From Rhodococcus_G sp042879035 (lineage in GTDB: Bacteria > Actinomycetota > Actinomycetes > Mycobacteriales > Mycobacteriaceae), in contig NZ_JBIAOU010000001.1 of assembly GCF_042879035.1 (NCBI RefSeq), forward strand, positions 310,001 through 374,000: 64,000 nt of DNA. Reading direction: 5' to 3'. Both the position numbers and the translations under genes were made by a program. The notes below the pieces were generated by a model, which was not told where the DNA came from, made no database searches, and saw only the letters and a list, made by a program, of their open reading frames with translations. Below, piece after piece: positions 8,778 through 17,796 of this stretch. Each line of letters begins with the position of its first letter. Position 1 is the first letter of the stretch.

Positions 8778-9602
8778 TCAGTCGACGGTGACGAAGTCGA
8801 CGAGGCGTTCGACCGCACCGATCAGCGGCGCCTCGAGATCGCGGAAACTCGACACCGCGCCGTACACCCGACGCCAGCCGTCCTGCGTTGTGCCCCAACC
8901 GAGTTCGCGGCACACACCGGTCTTCCAGTCCTGTCCGCGCGGGACGGTCGGCCAGGCGGCGATGCCCACGGCCTTGGGTCGCACCGCTTCCCAGACGTCG
9001 ATGTACGGATGGCCGGTCACCATCACGTACGGGCCGAGGCCCCGGGTCAACGCGGTCTCCTTCGAGCCCTCGACGAGGTGGTCGGCCAGAACACCGACCT
9101 TGCGACCGGGTCCGGGACCGAACTCGGCGAGCCGCTCCGGCAGGTTGTCGAGGCCTTCGAGCTGTTCGACGACGACGCCCTCGACCCGCAGGTCGTGGCC
9201 CCAGACCCGTTCGACGATCGCGGCGTCGTGCACACCCTCCACCCAGATCCGGCTGGGCAGCGCCGTGCGGGCCTTCAGCCCCTCCACGCGGGTCGAGCCC
9301 GACGCGGAGCGGGTCGGCGCGGCAGCCTTCTTCGCGGTCGGGCGGGTCAGGGTGACGGGTTTGCCGTCGATGAGGAACGCGGCCTCCCGCATCGCGAACA
9401 GCCGGGTCTGCTTGCGCGCGTCCTCGAGCCGGACGTAGTCACCGTCGTACGTCTTCTCCATGCCGACGACCGCGCCGCACCATCCGGTGGCGGCGTCCTC
9501 GACGACCAGCCCCCGGTCCGCGGGTACCTTCGGGTACTCGCGCGCCCGGCGCCGGGTGTGCCCGTCGAAGATGTTGCCGCCGTACATGTCGCGTCCACTC
9601 AC
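8778..9602 (-). CDS. DUF3097 protein, possibly Toprim-like
   Basis: Protein of 274 residues from GTG 9602 (VSGRDMYGGNIF). It matches the actinobacterial DUF3097 family as I know it. The motifs RIWVEGVHDAAIVERVWG, then EQLEGLDNL and KVGVLADHLVEGSKE resemble the Glu and Asp-x-Asp elements of Toprim nuclease/primase domains, followed by HPYIDVWEAVRP. The biochemical role is unknown. A longer upstream frame exists but lacks family similarity and would overlap the divergent gene at 9670. Confidence 0.85.
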   Translation of the reverse strand: MSGRDMYGGNIFDGHTRRRAREYPKVPADRGLVVEDAATGWCGAVVGMEKTYDGDYVRLEDARKQTRLFAMREAAFLIDGKPVTLTRPTAKKAAAPTRSASGSTRVEGLKARTALPSRIWVEGVHDAAIVERVWGHDLRVEGVVVEQLEGLDNLPERLAEFGPGPGRKVGVLADHLVEGSKETALTRGLGPYVMVTGHPYIDVWEAVRPKAVGIAAWPTVPRGQDWKTGVCRELGWGTTQDGWRRVYGAVSSFRDLEAPLIGAVERLVDFVTVD

Positions 9603-9669
9603 GACGGTCCAGGCTAGGGCACCGGTGTGCGCTGTCGCGGGCCGCCACGCCGTCCTAAGCTTGGTAACC

Positions 9670-10482
9670 GTGTCCTGTCCCAGCATCACCCTGACCCTGT
9701 GGTCCGCGTCGTGGCTCGCCGGCGCCTGTTCGCCCGACGACGTGATCGACGCGATCCGGGCCTGGGCGCCGATGCACCTCGTCGACGCCGCGGACGCCGA
9801 GGTCGCGTTGCGCTGGGACCTGCCGTGGCCGGACCCGGCCGACGTCGGGCCGGTGGCGCTGCTCAAGGCGATGCGCGGGGTCACCGCCGCCGACCCCGCG
9901 GCCGTGCCCGCCCTGACGCTGCCCGCCGCCGGGGACGTACGCGGACTGCCCGTGGGCACCGCCTTCGCCGCGGCGGCACTCGATGCGGGTCAGGGCGTGC
10001 TGGTCGGGACGCCCGGCGGTCCCGGTATCGGCATCGTGCCCCGGGTCGAGGGTCCGGACGTGCTGCGCTGGACGGTCTTCGGGGTACCCGCGGTGCCCCG
10101 GGCCGACGGACAACCCGGGCTCGGCGAGGTCGAGTACACCCTCCGCGAGGCCGTGCGCGACGCCGCCGACGCGTTGTCGTCGATGCACGGCGGCTTCGAC
10201 GCCGGTGGCGGCGATCCGCGGGCCCGGATCGCCGAGGCTCTCGCCGACGTCTCCCGGCACACCACGCCCGACGGGACGCCCGCGCGGGCACTGCGGATCC
10301 TCGACACCGCCGACCAGGTCGCGACGATCCTCACCGTCGCGGGCGAATCCTCGGGCCGTGCGCAGACCGCCACCGGCGCCGCCGCCCGCGACGACACGTT
10401 GCGCCCCCTGTGGACGGCCGTGCGTGCCGCCCGGGTCGCCGCGGTGGCCTCCTGTGTGCGCAGCCACCAGCCGCGGACCTGA
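9670..10482 (+). CDS. Conserved actinobacterial hypothetical protein (Rv1486c position)
   Basis: Protein of 270 residues from GTG 9670. It has no recognisable catalytic motif. It is Ala-rich with a hydrophobic start (ITLTLWSASWLAGACSPDDV). Later blocks are ALRWDLPWPDPADVGPVALL and DVLRWTVFGVPAVPRAD, then a helical C-terminal half with LREAVRDAADALSSMH. Gene order puts it at Rv1486c of M. tuberculosis. Divergent from DUF3097 with 67 bases between the starts. Function unknown. Confidence 0.85.
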   Translation: MSCPSITLTLWSASWLAGACSPDDVIDAIRAWAPMHLVDAADAEVALRWDLPWPDPADVGPVALLKAMRGVTAADPAAVPALTLPAAGDVRGLPVGTAFAAAALDAGQGVLVGTPGGPGIGIVPRVEGPDVLRWTVFGVPAVPRADGQPGLGEVEYTLREAVRDAADALSSMHGGFDAGGGDPRARIAEALADVSRHTTPDGTPARALRILDTADQVATILTVAGESSGRAQTATGAAARDDTLRPLWTAVRAARVAAVASCVRSHQPRT

Positions 10483-10497
10483 ACACCGGGCTCGCCG

Positions 10498-11436
10498 TCA
10501 CGCCGACCCACCAGCGGCCGGCTCACCAGCGGCCGGCTCACCAGGAGCCGACTCCCCCTTCCACCCCGTCAGGTACGCCGGGGCGTACGCGATCTCGGCG
10601 AGATCGTCGGGAAGGTCGGGAACCTGCACGCCGTAGGTGGTGGCGAGCTCGGCCGGGCTCGACTGCTCCACCGTCCAGCCGTGATCGGTCAGCCACCGGG
10701 CCGGGTCGGCACGTTCGTCCTCGTACAACAGCGAGGTGACGTCGACATCACCGAACAGCGCGTTCCCGAAGTACTTGTCCCGCATCGCAACGAAGCGCCG
10801 CGGGTCGTTCTCGGCGCCGAACCCGTCGAGCGCGACGCGGCTACCCGGGGCCGACAGCGCGTCGATCCGTGCGAACAGGGCGTCGTGCGCCGCCCCGGGC
10901 AGGTAGGGCAGCAGCCCCTCCGCCGACCAGGCAGTCGGCCGACCGGAGTCGAGGCCCGCGGCCCCCAGGGCCGCGGGCCAGTCCTCCCTCAGGTCCACGG
11001 CGACGGCCCGGCGATCCACCCGCGGCGTCACCGCGTGCGCCGCCAGGACCGCCGCCTTGAAGTCGAGCACCGGTTCGCGGTCGACCTCGAACACCGTCGT
11101 GCCCGCGGGCCAGTCGAGTCGGTAGGCACGCGCGTCGAGTCCCGCGGCGAGGATCACCGCCTGCGTTGTCCCGGACGCGGCGAAGTACTCGTCGAAGAAC
11201 CGGGTCCGGACCCCCATGAAGCCGGGGAAGAAGAACGGCAGGGCTTCGAGCGGCGACGGGTCGGTGAGCAACCCGATGAAGTGGGGGTCGCCCGCGGCCT
11301 CGACGAACCACCGTGCGCAGCGGTCCTCGATCAGGGGGTCGGGGCGTTCGGTCTCGAGCGCGCGGAACGTCGCCACACCCAGTGCGGTGCGGCCCACGCT
11401 GCTCACGATGTCCCAGGAGTCTCCGTCGCTGCGCAT
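10498..11436 (-). CDS. Class I SAM-dependent methyltransferase, TIGR00027/leucine carboxyl methyltransferase-like
   Basis: Protein of 312 residues with the signature VILAAGLDARAYRLDWP and then VFEVD, the SAM-binding motif of the large mycobacterial/rhodococcal TIGR00027 family. AWSAEGLLPYLP and the C-terminal YGVQVPDL are also typical. Members are putative O-methyltransferases with unknown substrates. The last 15 residues are a low-complexity tail (GEPAAGEPAAGG) created by a tandem 15-bp duplication at 10511-10540, probably dispensable. Confidence 0.9.
   Translation of the reverse strand: MRSDGDSWDIVSSVGRTALGVATFRALETERPDPLIEDRCARWFVEAAGDPHFIGLLTDPSPLEALPFFFPGFMGVRTRFFDEYFAASGTTQAVILAAGLDARAYRLDWPAGTTVFEVDREPVLDFKAAVLAAHAVTPRVDRRAVAVDLREDWPAALGAAGLDSGRPTAWSAEGLLPYLPGAAHDALFARIDALSAPGSRVALDGFGAENDPRRFVAMRDKYFGNALFGDVDVTSLLYEDERADPARWLTDHGWTVEQSSPAELATTYGVQVPDLPDDLAEIAYAPAYLTGWKGESAPGEPAAGEPAAGGSA
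10511..10555. repeat. 15-bp tandem repeat in the 3' end of the methyltransferase gene
   Basis: CCAGCGGCCGGCTCA is present exactly at 10511-10525 and 10526-10540, with a third degenerate copy to 10555. It encodes the repeated C-terminal pentapeptide GEPAA on the minus strand. Confidence 0.93.
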
Positions 11437-11473
11437 CCGATCACCGTGTCGAACACTACGCCGACGACCTCCG

Positions 11474-12259
11474 TCAGCCCAGGGGGCGGACGGTGAGGAT
11501 CTGGTTGGCCTGACCGATCGGACCGTCCAGGTCGTGGAGGACGCTCGTCGTCAGGCCGTGTCCGTCCGGGCCGAAGGTGACGGTGGTGTCGAGACCGACC
11601 CAGTCGCCGCTGGGCTGGCGCGCGAGGTGGATGGTCAGGTCGAGATTGGGGAACATCCACTCCGTCGGTTTCCTGCGCACCGCGATGCCGTTGGCGGTGT
11701 CGACCAGCGCGACGTACCGCGCGAGGGGGCCGGTCTCCTCCCCCGCGACGAGCGCGGTCTGCGTCGAGAGCCAGGCCGTGGTGCGTCCCGGCTGCGGCGG
11801 CGTGACCGGTCGCACGTCGAGGGAGGCGATGTAGCCGCCGGGCCACAGCTCCGACATCGGCCACGTCGACAGCCCGTCCGGCGGGGCGAGGCGGTCGGCG
11901 GGGCCGCCCGCCACGGAGGAGGTGTCGGCGCCACTCATCCGCCACACCCTCGCACGGACGGCCGGACGCCCGGCGGCGGTGACGGTCACCTCGAGCAGTT
12001 CGATGGTGCGTCCGGGGCGCACCACGTCGACCTCGACGTCGAACTCCTCGATCGCGAGGACCCCGAGGATGTCGATGCTGATCCGGCTGATCACCAGGTC
12101 GTCCGTGCCGCGTGCAGCGACGAACCGGTCCACCGCGTGCACGATCAGGCCGTTGAGCGGGCTGATGTGCTGTTCGGCCTCCGTCCAGGCTCCCCCCGTC
12201 AGGTCCGTCGGGAGGTAACGGCGGTCGTCGACACGAACGAAATAGCTACCTTTGCTCAC
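11474..12259 (-). CDS. Acyl-CoA thioesterase-like (double hot-dog, TesB-like) protein
   Basis: Protein of 261 residues from GTG 12259 (VSKGSYFVRVDDRRYLPT). The N-terminal half holds WTEAEQHISPLNGLIVHAVDR and VRPGRTIELLEVTVTAAGRP. The second half has PTEWMFPNLDLTIHLARQPSGDWVG, then GPDGHGLTTSVLHD, the classic TesB-like ending. The substrate is unknown. It is divergent from the glutamine-synthetase-like gene with a 113-base gap holding no clear motif. Confidence 0.85.
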   Translation of the reverse strand: MSKGSYFVRVDDRRYLPTDLTGGAWTEAEQHISPLNGLIVHAVDRFVAARGTDDLVISRISIDILGVLAIEEFDVEVDVVRPGRTIELLEVTVTAAGRPAVRARVWRMSGADTSSVAGGPADRLAPPDGLSTWPMSELWPGGYIASLDVRPVTPPQPGRTTAWLSTQTALVAGEETGPLARYVALVDTANGIAVRRKPTEWMFPNLDLTIHLARQPSGDWVGLDTTVTFGPDGHGLTTSVLHDLDGPIGQANQILTVRPLG

Positions 12260-12372
12260 GACCCCATTGTGACGGGGACCTCGACGGCGCCGGCAACCGG
12301 CCGCCGCAATCCGCGCGAGCGGCCGTCGAGCGGTGCACACTGATTACCGTTGCCGCGTGAATCGAGGGAGCC

Positions 12373-13674
12373 ATGACCGCGACGCCGTCCGGCGTGATCG
12401 TCGGTTCGGTCGTGGACATGGCCGGGGTGTCCCGCGCGAAGATGATGCCCGCCGAGCGGCTCGACGCCTTCGTCTCGGCGGGCGCAGGGGCGTCGACGTC
12501 CTGGATGGTGTTCTGCGTGGACGACCACATCGCCTTCACCGACGCCCTGTCCGCGGTCGGTGACCTGCGACTGCGGATCGACCCCGCGGATCTGCGGGAC
12601 CTCGGCGACGGCACCCGATGGGCGCCGGCCGATCTGACCTGCCAGGACGGCACGCCGTGGCCGGGGTGCCCGCGCGCGGCGCTGCGCAGCGCGGTCGACG
12701 CTCTCGCCGACATCGGAGTCGAGGTCCGCGTGGGTCACGAACTCGAGTTCACCCTGTTCGACGCGGCCGGGCCGACGCCGGGGTGGTCGGCGTACGGACT
12801 CGGCTCCGCACTGCGCCGACGGAAGTTCGTCACCGACCTGCTCGCCGCGGCGGGCCGCGCCGGCCTGACGGTGGAGCAGGTGCACGCGGAGTACGGCACC
12901 GACCAGTTCGAGATCTCCCTCGCTCCGGCCGACCCGGTGACGGCAGCGGACAACGCGGTCCTGGCGCGGACGCTGATCGGCGGTGCCGCGCGCGCCCACG
13001 CGACGACCGCGTCCTTCTCCCCGTTGCCGGTCGCCGGGGGCGCCGGAAACGGTGCCCACCAACATCTTTCGTTGCTCCGCGGCGAGCGGCCGCTGCTGTC
13101 GGACGGAGACGGACCGCACGGACTGACACCCGAAGGCGGTCACGCCGTCGCCGGCCTGCTGGCGGCACTGCCCGACGCCACGCTCCTGCTCGCGGGCTCG
13201 GCACTCTCGCACCTGCGCCTGTCGCCGGACAACTGGGCCGGCGCCTACTGCTGCTGGGGGCTCGAGAACCGGGAGGCCGCGATCCGTCTGTGCGCCGACA
13301 CCCCCGGCAACCCGTACGGCGCGAACGTCGAGGTCAAGCCGATCGACCCGTCCGCGAACCCGTATCTGGTGACCGCGGTGCTGCTGCGCGCGGTGCACGC
13401 GGGCATCGACGGGAGACTGCCTCTGGCCGCGGAGGTCACGGTGAACCCGTCGCGGTTGACCGCGGCCGAACGCGAATCCGCCGGGGTCTTCCGGATGCCC
13501 ACCGAACCGGCGGACCTGCTGCGCCGATTCGCGGACTCACCCCTGATCCGGACGGCGTTCACGCCCCTGCTCCGGGAGGCCGTCGACGCCGTGCGCGGGT
13601 ACGAGCTCGCGGAGTACACGCACCGTCCGGTCGAGGAGGTAGCCGATCTGCTGCGCTTCGCCTGGACGATCTGA
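12373..13674 (+). CDS. Glutamine synthetase-family ligase (GlnA-like, probably not the housekeeping GS)
   Basis: Protein of 433 residues, shorter than GlnA1 (about 470-480). It has the GS-I core: HELEFTLFD (metal Glu), EYGTDQFEISL, GNGAHQHLSL (nucleotide/metal His), and NREAAIRLC followed by NPYGANVEVKP. The typical adenylylation Tyr loop is not seen. In actinomycetes such divergent GlnA-like enzymes often join glutamate to polyamines or ethanolamine, so the amine substrate cannot be told from sequence. It stands alone, 113 bases from the divergent thioesterase gene. Confidence 0.88.
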   Translation: MTATPSGVIVGSVVDMAGVSRAKMMPAERLDAFVSAGAGASTSWMVFCVDDHIAFTDALSAVGDLRLRIDPADLRDLGDGTRWAPADLTCQDGTPWPGCPRAALRSAVDALADIGVEVRVGHELEFTLFDAAGPTPGWSAYGLGSALRRRKFVTDLLAAAGRAGLTVEQVHAEYGTDQFEISLAPADPVTAADNAVLARTLIGGAARAHATTASFSPLPVAGGAGNGAHQHLSLLRGERPLLSDGDGPHGLTPEGGHAVAGLLAALPDATLLLAGSALSHLRLSPDNWAGAYCCWGLENREAAIRLCADTPGNPYGANVEVKPIDPSANPYLVTAVLLRAVHAGIDGRLPLAAEVTVNPSRLTAAERESAGVFRMPTEPADLLRRFADSPLIRTAFTPLLREAVDAVRGYELAEYTHRPVEEVADLLRFAWTI

Positions 13675-13684
13675 GCCGGGAGCG

Positions 13685-13954
13685 CTACGCGACGCGGAAC
13701 GTGTAGATGCGGCAGCCCCGCATGTTGGCGGCGCCCACCACCTGCTCGGCGCGGTCCCGGTCCCCCTGTCGGTCGAGATTGTTCGCGAGCTGCGCCTCCC
13801 CGGCGCAGTAGTCCGCGATCCCCGGGTCGTCGGTCGGATTGCTCACGTAGCGGTCCGGCGGATCGCTCGGGGTGGACGGGACCGCCTCCGCCGCCACCGG
13901 GGTGACGAGCAGGACGAGGATCGCGACACAGGTCGCGACGTGACGGTGGATCAT
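13685..13954 (-). CDS. Small secreted protein with signal peptide
   Basis: Protein of 89 residues from ATG 13954. It begins MIHRHVATCVAILVLLVTP followed by VAAEA, a typical Sec signal peptide with a likely cleavage after residue ~25. The mature part has two cysteines (DYCAGEAQ and RGCRIYTF) that may form a disulfide. No family recognised. It is convergent with the glutamine-synthetase-like gene with 10 bases between the ends. Longer upstream frames would destroy the signal peptide. Confidence 0.72.
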   Translation of the reverse strand: MIHRHVATCVAILVLLVTPVAAEAVPSTPSDPPDRYVSNPTDDPGIADYCAGEAQLANNLDRQGDRDRAEQVVGAANMRGCRIYTFRVA

Positions 13955-14041
13955 GGACAACGCTCCGGCGCTGGTGAGGTACGACACCACCATCGTGCAT
14001 CGTCGCGACGAAGTGCACCACCATACGGCGTCCAACGCCGA

Positions 14042-15088
14042 TCAGCGCGACGGCCTCCGCGGCGGCTCGCAACAGCCGACGGCGCAGAGCGCACCGTTCG
14101 TGCCCGCGCCGTACAGCGGTTCGGTGCCGAGCCTGCGGGCCGGCGCACCGGTCAGTTGCTCGGCCACCAGCTCCGCGACCAGTTGCGCGAACCGCGGGTC
14201 GGTGCCGGGGGTGCCGACCCGGACGTAGCCGAGTCCGAGTGCGGCCGCCCGGTCCCGCGCCTCGGTGTCGAGGTCCCAGATCACCTCGAGATGGTCGGAG
14301 ACGAAACCGACGGGGCACACGATCACCGCCGGGGCGCCCGCCTCGGCAAGGGCGTCGAGGTGGTCGCAGATGTCGGGTTCGAGCCACGGAATGTGCGGCG
14401 GCCCGGACCGCGACTGCCACACCACGTCGTACTCGTCGATCCCGGCCGCCGCGGCCACCAGCCGGGCGGACTCGGCCACCTGCCGGCTGTAGAGCCGGCC
14501 GCCGTCCGCGGGCGGCCCTGCCGACGCGTCCGCGGACACCGGTACCGAGTGCGCGGTGAACACGAGCCGGGCGTCGTCTCGCACGGCTGCCGGCAGTTCC
14601 GCACGCGCCGCGGTGATCGCGTCCACGAACGCCGCGACCATCAGCGGGTGATCGTGGTACTGACGCAGTTTCGTCAGATCCGGTGCACCCTCGACCGCGG
14701 CGCGGGCGCGCGCGACGTCCTCGTGGTACTGCCTGCACCCCGAGTACCCGCCCCACGCCGACGTCGGGAACACCAGCGCCGAGCGGACACCGTCGTCGCG
14801 CATGCGGGCGACGGTGTCCTCGACCGTCGGGTGCCAGTTCCGGTTACCGAAGTACACCGGCAGTTCGGTTCCCGCCGAAGCGAACTCGGCTTCCACCGCG
14901 GCGATGATGTCGCGGTTCAACCGGTTGATCGGCGACACCCCACCGAAGTGCAGGTAGTGCTCGACCACCTCGTCGAGGCGTTCGGGCGGCACCCCCCTGC
15001 CGCGGGTGACGTTCTCGAGGAACGGCCGCACGTCGGCGGGCTTCTCGGGCCCGCCGAACGACAGCAGGAGCAGGGCGTCGTACGTCAT
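14042..15088 (-). CDS. hemH: Ferrochelatase (coproporphyrin III type, CpfC)
   Basis: Protein of 348 residues from ATG 15088 (MTYDALLLLSFGGPEKPADV). It inserts Fe2+ into (copro)porphyrin in heme synthesis. Visible are VYFGNRNWHPTV, VFTAHSVPVSA (catalytic His) and CPVGFVSDHLEVIWDLD (Glu/His ion path). The C-terminus has CAVGCC (Cys 335, 339, 340), matching the C-terminal cysteines that bind a [2Fe-2S] cluster in actinobacterial ferrochelatases. It starts 10 bases after inhA ends, giving the fabG1-inhA-hemH order known from mycobacteria (Rv1483-1485). Confidence 0.95.
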   Translation of the reverse strand: MTYDALLLLSFGGPEKPADVRPFLENVTRGRGVPPERLDEVVEHYLHFGGVSPINRLNRDIIAAVEAEFASAGTELPVYFGNRNWHPTVEDTVARMRDDGVRSALVFPTSAWGGYSGCRQYHEDVARARAAVEGAPDLTKLRQYHDHPLMVAAFVDAITAARAELPAAVRDDARLVFTAHSVPVSADASAGPPADGGRLYSRQVAESARLVAAAAGIDEYDVVWQSRSGPPHIPWLEPDICDHLDALAEAGAPAVIVCPVGFVSDHLEVIWDLDTEARDRAAALGLGYVRVGTPGTDPRFAQLVAELVAEQLTGAPARRLGTEPLYGAGTNGALCAVGCCEPPRRPSR

Positions 15089-15098
15089 CGGGCTCGGC

Positions 15099-15935
15099 TC
15101 AGGCGGTCGGCAGGTTCTCGGGCAGCCAGGTGTTGTGGCTGGCGCCGCCGTCGACGTACACGATGGAGCCGGTGGTCGCGGGCAGCCAGTCGGACAGCAG
15201 CACGACCACCGACTTCGCGACGGCGGTCGGGTCGTCGAAGTTCCAGCCGATCGGGGACGCGGCGTCCCAGTACACGTTGAGCTGGGCCATCTTCGCGGCG
15301 TCATCGGTGGCGGTACCCGCGATCGCCTTCGCCGCGAGGGTCCGGATGGGACCGGCGGCAACGAGATTCGAGCGGACCTTCTTGGCCTCGCCGACTTCCC
15401 GTGCGACGTACCGGTTCACCGACTCGAGCGCGGCCTTGGCCACACCCATCCAGTTGTAGTACGGCATCGCGGTGCGCGGGTCGAAGTTCATGCCGACGAT
15501 GGAGCCACCCTCGTTCATGACCGGCAGCACGGCGCGGGCGAGGGACGCGTAGCTCCATGCGGAGATCTCGAACGCCTTCGCCGCGTCCGGGCCGGGTCCG
15601 TCGAGGAAGGGCTTCGCGTCGGGTCCCATCAGCGTCTTGGGGGCGAACGCGATCGAGTGCAGGACGCCGTCGACACCCTCGGGCGCGTGCTCACGGACGC
15701 GGTCGGCGAGGGTGGCGAGGTCGTCCTCGCTGGTGATGTCGAGTCCGATCGCGGGCGGCACCTCCTGCGGCAGCCGCTTGGCGATCCGGTCGATCAGCCG
15801 CAGCCGCTCGGGGATGCCGGTGATGATCACCTTCGCGCCCTGCTCCTGCGCGACCTTGGCCGCATGGAACGCGATCGACGCGTCGGTGATGATGCCGGTG
15901 ACGAGGATGGTCTTGCCTTCGAGCAGTCCGCCCAT
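15099..15935 (-). CDS. inhA: NADH-dependent enoyl-ACP reductase InhA
   Basis: Protein of 278 residues that reduces the trans-2 double bond of long-chain acyl-AcpM in the FAS-II cycle for mycolic acids. It opens GKTILVTGIITDASIAF (modified Rossmann loop). The loop GVLHSIAFAP carries Ser94, the same number as in M. tuberculosis. The catalytic pair is Tyr160/Lys167 in MPYYNWMGVAK. The end SDWLPATTGSIVYVDGGA is diagnostic for InhA rather than FabI of other phyla. It lies 57 bases downstream of fabG1, same transcript. Confidence 0.97.
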   Translation of the reverse strand: MGGLLEGKTILVTGIITDASIAFHAAKVAQEQGAKVIITGIPERLRLIDRIAKRLPQEVPPAIGLDITSEDDLATLADRVREHAPEGVDGVLHSIAFAPKTLMGPDAKPFLDGPGPDAAKAFEISAWSYASLARAVLPVMNEGGSIVGMNFDPRTAMPYYNWMGVAKAALESVNRYVAREVGEAKKVRSNLVAAGPIRTLAAKAIAGTATDDAAKMAQLNVYWDAASPIGWNFDDPTAVAKSVVVLLSDWLPATTGSIVYVDGGASHNTWLPENLPTA

Positions 15936-15992
15936 GGTTGTGCTCCTCCTTCAGATGGAAGTCGTGGTGTGCGAGGGGTCCCGAGCTCCCGG

Positions 15993-16715
15993 TCAGTGAC
16001 CCATGCCCATGCCGCCGTCGACGGGGATCACGGCACCGGAGACGTACGCGGAGTCCTCGGACGCCAGGAAACTGACCACGGCGGCCACGTCCTCCGGCCG
16101 CCCGAGGCGCTGCAGCGGAATGAACTTCTTGGCGGTGTCACGAAGGTCCTCGGAGAGCTCCGCGGTCATGTCCGTCTCGATGAAGCCGGGCGCGACGACG
16201 TTGGCGGTGATCGAGCGCGACCCGAGCTCCCGGGTGACCGAACGCGCCAGACCGATCACGCCGGCCTTGGACGACGCGTAGTTGATCTGACCGGCCTGGC
16301 CCGCGAGCCCGACCACGGAACCGAGGAAGATCATCCGGCCCCAGCGGCCGCGCAACATCGCACGGTTCGCCCGCTTGGCGCACCGGAACGCACCCGTCAG
16401 GTTGGCGTCGATGACAGTGGTGAACTGCTCCTCGGTCATCCGCATGAGCAGTGTGTCGTCGGTGATACCCGCGTTCGCGACCAGCACCTCCACCGCACCC
16501 TGGTGTTCCTCGACCTCGGTGAACGCCCGGTCCACCGACTCCGAGTCCGTGACGTCGCACTGCACACCGAACAGTCCGTCGGGCACACCCGACCCGCGAT
16601 GGGTGACCGCCACCTTGTGACCGTCCGCGGCGAGACGCTGGGCCACCGCGAGGCCGATGCCGCGGTTGCCTCCGGTCACGAGCACGGAGCGGGACGGGGT
16701 GGACGCATTCGTCAT
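15993..16715 (-). CDS. fabG1: 3-oxoacyl-ACP reductase MabA/FabG1
   Basis: Protein of 240 residues, NADPH-dependent ketoreductase of FAS-II. It has the SDR cofactor motif VTGGNRGIGLAVA, NAGITDD, catalytic Ser/Tyr/Lys in GSVVGLAGQAGQINYASSKAG, and the VDGGMGMGH C-terminus shared with mycobacterial MabA. It is the first gene of fabG1-inhA-hemH. The 100-base upstream gap after the VWA gene contains an AGATAGGTTGAT stretch just before the start that could hold the -10. Confidence 0.96.
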   Translation of the reverse strand: MTNASTPSRSVLVTGGNRGIGLAVAQRLAADGHKVAVTHRGSGVPDGLFGVQCDVTDSESVDRAFTEVEEHQGAVEVLVANAGITDDTLLMRMTEEQFTTVIDANLTGAFRCAKRANRAMLRGRWGRMIFLGSVVGLAGQAGQINYASSKAGVIGLARSVTRELGSRSITANVVAPGFIETDMTAELSEDLRDTAKKFIPLQRLGRPEDVAAVVSFLASEDSAYVSGAVIPVDGGMGMGH

Positions 16716-16815
16716 TCGATCAACCTATCTGTTGTGGTTCAGGGGTGATGCGGCAGCACGGTGTGACGGACCGTGCGTGCGGGACGGCCGCGTCATTCTG
16801 ACAGCCGCCGTGTCG

Positions 16816-17796
16816 TCACGGCAGACGTTGGCGCAGGACGAGCGCGGCGGCCAGGCCCGCAGTGGCGCAGAGCACGCCGAGCACCAGCCACGCCCGGCTG
16901 GCGTCGCCGCGGGTGGTCTCGAACCCGATCTGCTCCTCGAGGGTGTCGTAGACGCGGTTCAGTTCCTCGAGGCTGGATGCGGTGAAGAACGTGCCCCCCG
17001 AGAGGTTCGCGATCTCCCGCAGCGACGGGTCGTCCACGGGCACCGCGATGCGGTCCTCCCCGATGTCCACGGTGCCGTAGGAGGTGCCGAACGAGATCGT
17101 CGAGATCGGCACGTTCTCCTCCTTCGCCTGCCGGGCCGCGGTGTAGCCACCGCGCGGGTCGTCCGGGCTGTCGGGCACGGTCTGCTTGCCGTCGGAGAGC
17201 AGCACGATCCGCGCCGGCGGCACCTGGTCGCCGCCGCCGAGCACCGCACCGAGGGTGTGGATCGACTGCAGTGCCGTGAAGATGGCCTCGCCCGTCGCGG
17301 TCCGCTCCGCCAGGGTGAGGTGGTCGATCGCGGCCTTGGTCTCCTCGCGGTTGACGGTCGGCGACACCAGCACCGACGCCGTCCCGGCGAACGCGACGAG
17401 GCCGAGGTTGATGCCGGGGGTCAACCCGTCCGCGAACTGCTTGGCGGCCTCCTGCGCGGCGGCGAGCCGGGTGGGAGCGACGTCGGTGGACTTCATCGAC
17501 AGCGACACGTCGATGACCAGCATCACCGTCGCCCGGTTCCGCGGCACCCGCTTCTCCGAGGTCGGGCCGGCCAGGGCGACCGTCAGCAACAGCAATCCGA
17601 CGAGAATCAGTGCGGTCGGCAGGTGCCGCAGCCGTCCCGGACGCGCCGGCGCCACCTTCTCGAGCATCTCGAGGTTCGAGAACCGCAGCAGGTGTTTCTG
17701 CCTGCGGCGCTGCGCCAGCACGTAACCGACCGCCAGTGCCGCGACCACGACGAGGAACGCCAGCCACCACGGGGAGGCGAACTGGGTGAGACTCAC
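16816..17796 (-). CDS. VWA-domain (BatA-like) membrane protein, Rv1481 type
   Basis: Protein of 326 residues from GTG 17796. It has an N-terminal helix (WWLAFLVVVAALAVGYVLA), a second helix (TALILVGLLLLTVALAG) and a VWA domain with the metal-ion-dependent adhesion motif DVSLSMKSTD (DxSxS). A C-terminal helix ends in RQRLP. Such proteins act with MoxR AAA+ ATPases as chaperones for envelope proteins. The GTG overlaps the DUF58 stop (GTGA), so moxR, the DUF58 gene and this gene are one coupled unit. Confidence 0.93.
   Translation of the reverse strand: MSLTQFASPWWLAFLVVVAALAVGYVLAQRRRQKHLLRFSNLEMLEKVAPARPGRLRHLPTALILVGLLLLTVALAGPTSEKRVPRNRATVMLVIDVSLSMKSTDVAPTRLAAAQEAAKQFADGLTPGINLGLVAFAGTASVLVSPTVNREETKAAIDHLTLAERTATGEAIFTALQSIHTLGAVLGGGDQVPPARIVLLSDGKQTVPDSPDDPRGGYTAARQAKEENVPISTISFGTSYGTVDIGEDRIAVPVDDPSLREIANLSGGTFFTASSLEELNRVYDTLEEQIGFETTRGDASRAWLVLGVLCATAGLAAALVLRQRLP

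Noticed and set aside
14042..15361. Longer ferrochelatase frame of 439 residues
   Set aside because: The extra N-terminus is an out-of-frame reading of inhA; the family N-terminus starts at 15088.
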